DNA from: a virus
Strand: one strand, 5' to 3'
DNA length: 30,243 nt
IMG/VR virus record: IMGVR_UViG_3300035698_012813
Span: 1-30,243 of that record
Shown here: piece by piece, positions 27,879-30,243 of the stretch
Layout: every line of letters begins with the position of its first letter
How positions within the stretch are numbered: the stretch's first letter is position 1
The notes under the pieces: model-generated
Seen by the model: the letters and a program-made list of their open reading frames with translations, nothing else
What the model was told of the DNA's origin: nothing
Database searches by the model: none
Translations under genes and position numbers: made by a program

Positions 27879-29109
27879 TTATATCCTGCAGGGATCCAAA
27901 TGCTTTTCTCAGATCTGTGGCCAGGTTTCCGAAGATGTGGCCCTCAGCCTGGAATTCATTCTTTTGGCCGACCTTTTGAAGGATGTTCTGTGCGTCTCCC
28001 TTTTCCCAGGTGACGATCTTTGGATTGAGGACGTGCATGATCAAGCTGTCATTTGAGATTGCTTCGATATGCCCATCGGCAATATATTTGTCCGTAACCA
28101 GGGGGATCTCTCTACCATCATAGTAGAAAGGAAGTCCTGACCAGCCACCCCAAAACACTTTCTGATTCGGGAGAGACTTGAAGGACGTGAGGAGAGACAG
28201 CCAGACGCGCCGGATGCCTTTTGTTGTGAGCATGGCATCGACCTGAGAAAAGTCCTCAACATCGTCAAGCATCTCAGTGATAAGATCCTCAACGAGGTCT
28301 CGGCCAACTCCACCATTTCCGAAGACGTGAGCTGTCCACTCAGGATAATTGGCAACGAGTAAGCCCTGCAAACCTGCAGCAGCGTTCGGTGCCGGAGGAT
28401 CTGCGTCAGACATAATTCCTCCGATCCCCATCATTTCACCAAGACCGCACCCTTCCGATCCTGCGTAGGTGTCTTCGTTGTAGATGTATGAATCATTTGA
28501 CCATGTAACAGCAGACTTCAAGGTGAGCTGCGTATCACTATCAACTGACTCGATCTCCACAGAATCAACCTCTTGGACTCCTCCGGCCGTGTAGATGTCA
28601 ATCACCCTTTTGGCCTTGAAGAATTTTTTGAGGCTGGCGTAGTTAGGACTATCAACAACTAAAGTTGTGGTGGCGACGCCGGCGCCATTTGCTTGAGCAA
28701 TCCTTCCGGATCCGTCTCCAATAAGCTGACGACTCATGTCATTCGAGATTGTCTGCCAGATCCCTTTCTTTTCGAATTCAATGGGACTGATAGGAGTGCC
28801 GTTCATTTCAGCAGCCTCAAGTGCCAAACCGTCGAACTTGATAGTGAACATTTGAGCTCGTTTTATATATACGGTTGTCTTTGACGCATCGGACTCTGCT
28901 GCGGTAGGATACGTCGAATTCGAAGAGGCCCTTGAACTTTGTGAGGCACCCATCATCAGTTTTTGAGTTGCAAACTCACCACTGACATTGATCTGCTTCC
29001 AATCTTTTCTGGTATTGTCAAACATCTTGGAGAGTGCTCGGATCTGAGAGACTACTCCGTCGCTAATATATTCATTGAATAGATCCGATTGTGTTTGAAC
29101 ATCAAACAT
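27868..29109 (-). CDS. Major capsid protein, HK97-fold type, 413 aa
   Basis: The length and layout fit an HK97-fold capsid protein: a helical N-terminal arm (about 1-45), Gly-rich strands of the E-loop region (about 46-95), then a helical P-domain with Glu/Asp, and a C-terminal A-domain (about 230-413). The sequence includes a Lys-Gly-Ile-Arg-Arg-Val-Trp-Leu-Ser-Leu-Leu segment and, near the end, Gly-Leu-Pro-Phe-Tyr-Tyr-Asp-Gly-Arg-Glu-Ile-Pro-Leu-Val-Thr-Asp. That last pattern is common in phage capsid proteins. It is directly downstream of the scaffold gene, as in most tailed phages. GGGAGG lies eight bases before the ATG. It does not carry an obvious protease domain or propeptide. Confidence 0.85.
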   Translation of the reverse strand: MFDVQTQSDLFNEYISDGVVSQIRALSKMFDNTRKDWKQINVSGEFATQKLMMGASQSSRASSNSTYPTAAESDASKTTVYIKRAQMFTIKFDGLALEAAEMNGTPISPIEFEKKGIWQTISNDMSRQLIGDGSGRIAQANGAGVATTTLVVDSPNYASLKKFFKAKRVIDIYTAGGVQEVDSVEIESVDSDTQLTLKSAVTWSNDSYIYNEDTYAGSEGCGLGEMMGIGGIMSDADPPAPNAAAGLQGLLVANYPEWTAHVFGNGGVGRDLVEDLITEMLDDVEDFSQVDAMLTTKGIRRVWLSLLTSFKSLPNQKVFWGGWSGLPFYYDGREIPLVTDKYIADGHIEAISNDSLIMHVLNPKIVTWEKGDAQNILQKVGQKNEFQAEGHIFGNLATDLRKAFGSLQDINEP

Positions 29110-29133
29110 AGTAATTACCTCCCAATGTAAATT

Positions 29134-30243
29134 TTAAGCTTTTTTACTTTGGGCAATTTTTTCATTAAGAAACGACGTTGCTTTCGAGAATGTGGCTGCT
29201 GCCTCGGCCTTGCGTTCCTGGGGAGTCATCGGTTTGTTAGGATCAACCTCTTTTTTATTAAGAGCTGCTCCTGCAGCACCGGTTCCCTGGGGTCCACTGA
29301 CCGGAGGATTATTCTTCGCTTCGACCTTTGCCAGATACTCCTTGATGATCTGTTCTCTTTCTGCCTCAGTTTTCTTTCCAAAATCAGGATCTGCTTTAAT
29401 GTAGGAATCGAACTTCTTCTTCTCACTTTCCTGCGAGAGCTTCATGGCTGCCTCAATGGTATATTTAGGTCTTTCGTTGCCATCGAGTTCTGCCAGGAGA
29501 TCGATGATCTCCTTATCTGTGGCCAGAGGATAGTTCGGCTTGAGGCGATCGATCTCTGTATCGATCTCCACTTTTTTGTCCTTGAATAACTGAGAAAGCT
29601 GAAGTTGTTTAAGAGCTCCGACTTCTGAATTGAGCTGCTTGTTCATATCGATCATCTTGTTAAATCTTTTGGCGATGTCAACATACTGAGAATCACCCAT
29701 TTCCTCGTCTTCGGCTGTCAATGGTATGTGATCGGGATCGATCTTCGGACCACCTCCAGCGCGAGTTACGGCTCCATCCTCAGCAATATGAAGTTTGCCT
29801 TCATCGATTGCAGTCTGTAGTTTCTGTAGAATTGGCATACCCTTTTTGAAGTTTGCTGACTCGATCTCAAACGCTCGGATCTTCTCATTAAGGGACTTCT
29901 CTTTTTCAGTTAGATCTTTCCCTTTTTTGTCATGATGATATCCAAACTGAGCTGATGTCGCCAGCTTATTTATGTCGTCGATCTCTATGCTTTCACCATC
30001 CACTGAGAGAGGGAGTTTCGCCGGATTTCCATCCTTGTCAACTATCCTGTATCCCTCCCAGGGATTTGTTTGTGCAGCCTTGGGATCTTCGACTTTCTTC
30101 TCTGGATCTGCCTTTTGCCCACCTTCATCAAGCTTTGGAGGATCGAGCTTTGCAGCATCGATCTTTTCCTGCCTGACTTTTAAGAAACGATTATAGGCGT
30201 CTTGAGGATTAGAGGGTGGCGTTTCCTTTACAGGTTCCTTTAC
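29134..30243 (-). CDS. Scaffold-like protein, partial (N-terminus beyond window), at least 369 aa
   Basis: The frame stays open from the stop at 29134 through a GTG at 30003 to the right edge, with the same Pro/Lys/Glu-rich composition, so the gene starts outside. The part upstream of 30003 holds Pro/Lys/Asp-rich repeats and Asn-Pro-Trp-Glu-Gly-Tyr. Downstream are long charged helices (Glu/Lys/Leu) with coiled-coil character and a Gly/Ala/Pro linker near the end, followed by a short basic helix. A helical, acidic protein next to the capsid gene, with a basic C-terminal helix, is typical of scaffolding proteins that guide procapsid assembly. A 24-base gap separates it from the capsid gene. Confidence 0.75.
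   Translation of the reverse strand, partial: VKEPVKETPPSNPQDAYNRFLKVRQEKIDAAKLDPPKLDEGGQKADPEKKVEDPKAAQTNPWEGYRIVDKDGNPAKLPLSVDGESIEIDDINKLATSAQFGYHHDKKGKDLTEKEKSLNEKIRAFEIESANFKKGMPILQKLQTAIDEGKLHIAEDGAVTRAGGGPKIDPDHIPLTAEDEEMGDSQYVDIAKRFNKMIDMNKQLNSEVGALKQLQLSQLFKDKKVEIDTEIDRLKPNYPLATDKEIIDLLAELDGNERPKYTIEAAMKLSQESEKKKFDSYIKADPDFGKKTEAEREQIIKEYLAKVEAKNNPPVSGPQGTGAAGAALNKKEVDPNKPMTPQERKAEAAATFSKATSFLNEKIAQSKKA

Noticed and set aside
30001-30003. GTG at 30003 as start of the scaffold gene
   Set aside because: The same frame continues upstream to the edge with matching composition, so the GTG is internal.
1-30243. GGATCC repeats as a CRISPR or cos/packaging array
   Set aside because: They are spread without regular spacing through coding DNA and lack repeat-spacer structure.

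Overview
The window looks like about 30 kb of a double-stranded DNA tailed bacteriophage, most likely a podovirus (short tail). The basis is an HK97-type capsid gene next to a scaffold-like gene, a head-tail adaptor and a nozzle-like protein, tail-fibre and spike proteins, very large internal (ejection) proteins and a lysis enzyme, with no recognisable tail tube, sheath or tape measure. Ribosome-binding sites are mostly strong GGAGG types and two promoters look sigma70-like, so the host is a bacterium; the sequence does not say which. Terminase, portal, DNA polymerase and helicase genes are not here. Terminase and portal would be expected beyond the right edge, upstream of the scaffold gene.

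Left third (9-7283, + strand): an early/replication arm. Small unknown genes (9-860) end at a strong intrinsic terminator (885-914). Next come three copies of an operator-like sequence and a promoter that appears to start a leaderless message for a small helix-turn-helix protein (996-1250). A recombination block follows: a lysine-rich protein, a RecT-like annealing protein, a PD-(D/E)XK exonuclease and SSB (1647-4819). It ends in a structured terminator and is followed by an extended -10 promoter for a replication operon: initiator with iteron-like repeats, zinc-motif loader-like protein, an unknown protein, a HAD phosphatase and a RusA resolvase (4968-7283). Four of these proteins, including SSB, end in the tripeptide D/E-P-Y.

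Junction (7262-7290): the two arms converge with four bases between stop codons, on a near-perfect 24-bp palindrome.

Right two thirds (7288-30243, - strand, read right to left): the late arm. Order of transcription: scaffold (N-terminus outside the window), major capsid protein, two small head proteins, a beta-helix-like protein, a small protein, adaptor, 1066-aa nozzle-like protein, three fibre/spike proteins, a glycosidase-like protein, four internal-virion-like proteins (one with a 20-cysteine N-terminal region, one of 1823 aa), M15-type endolysin, two membrane proteins, and a run of cysteine-containing mini-proteins. One of these is a 45-aa peptide with a YxxP leader-like motif and a CxxCxxCxxC tail.

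Window-wide, GGATCC occurs about 70 times by hand count, against about 7 expected by chance, and GATC is generally abundant. GC-rich hairpins sit just upstream of several ribosome-binding sites on both arms.
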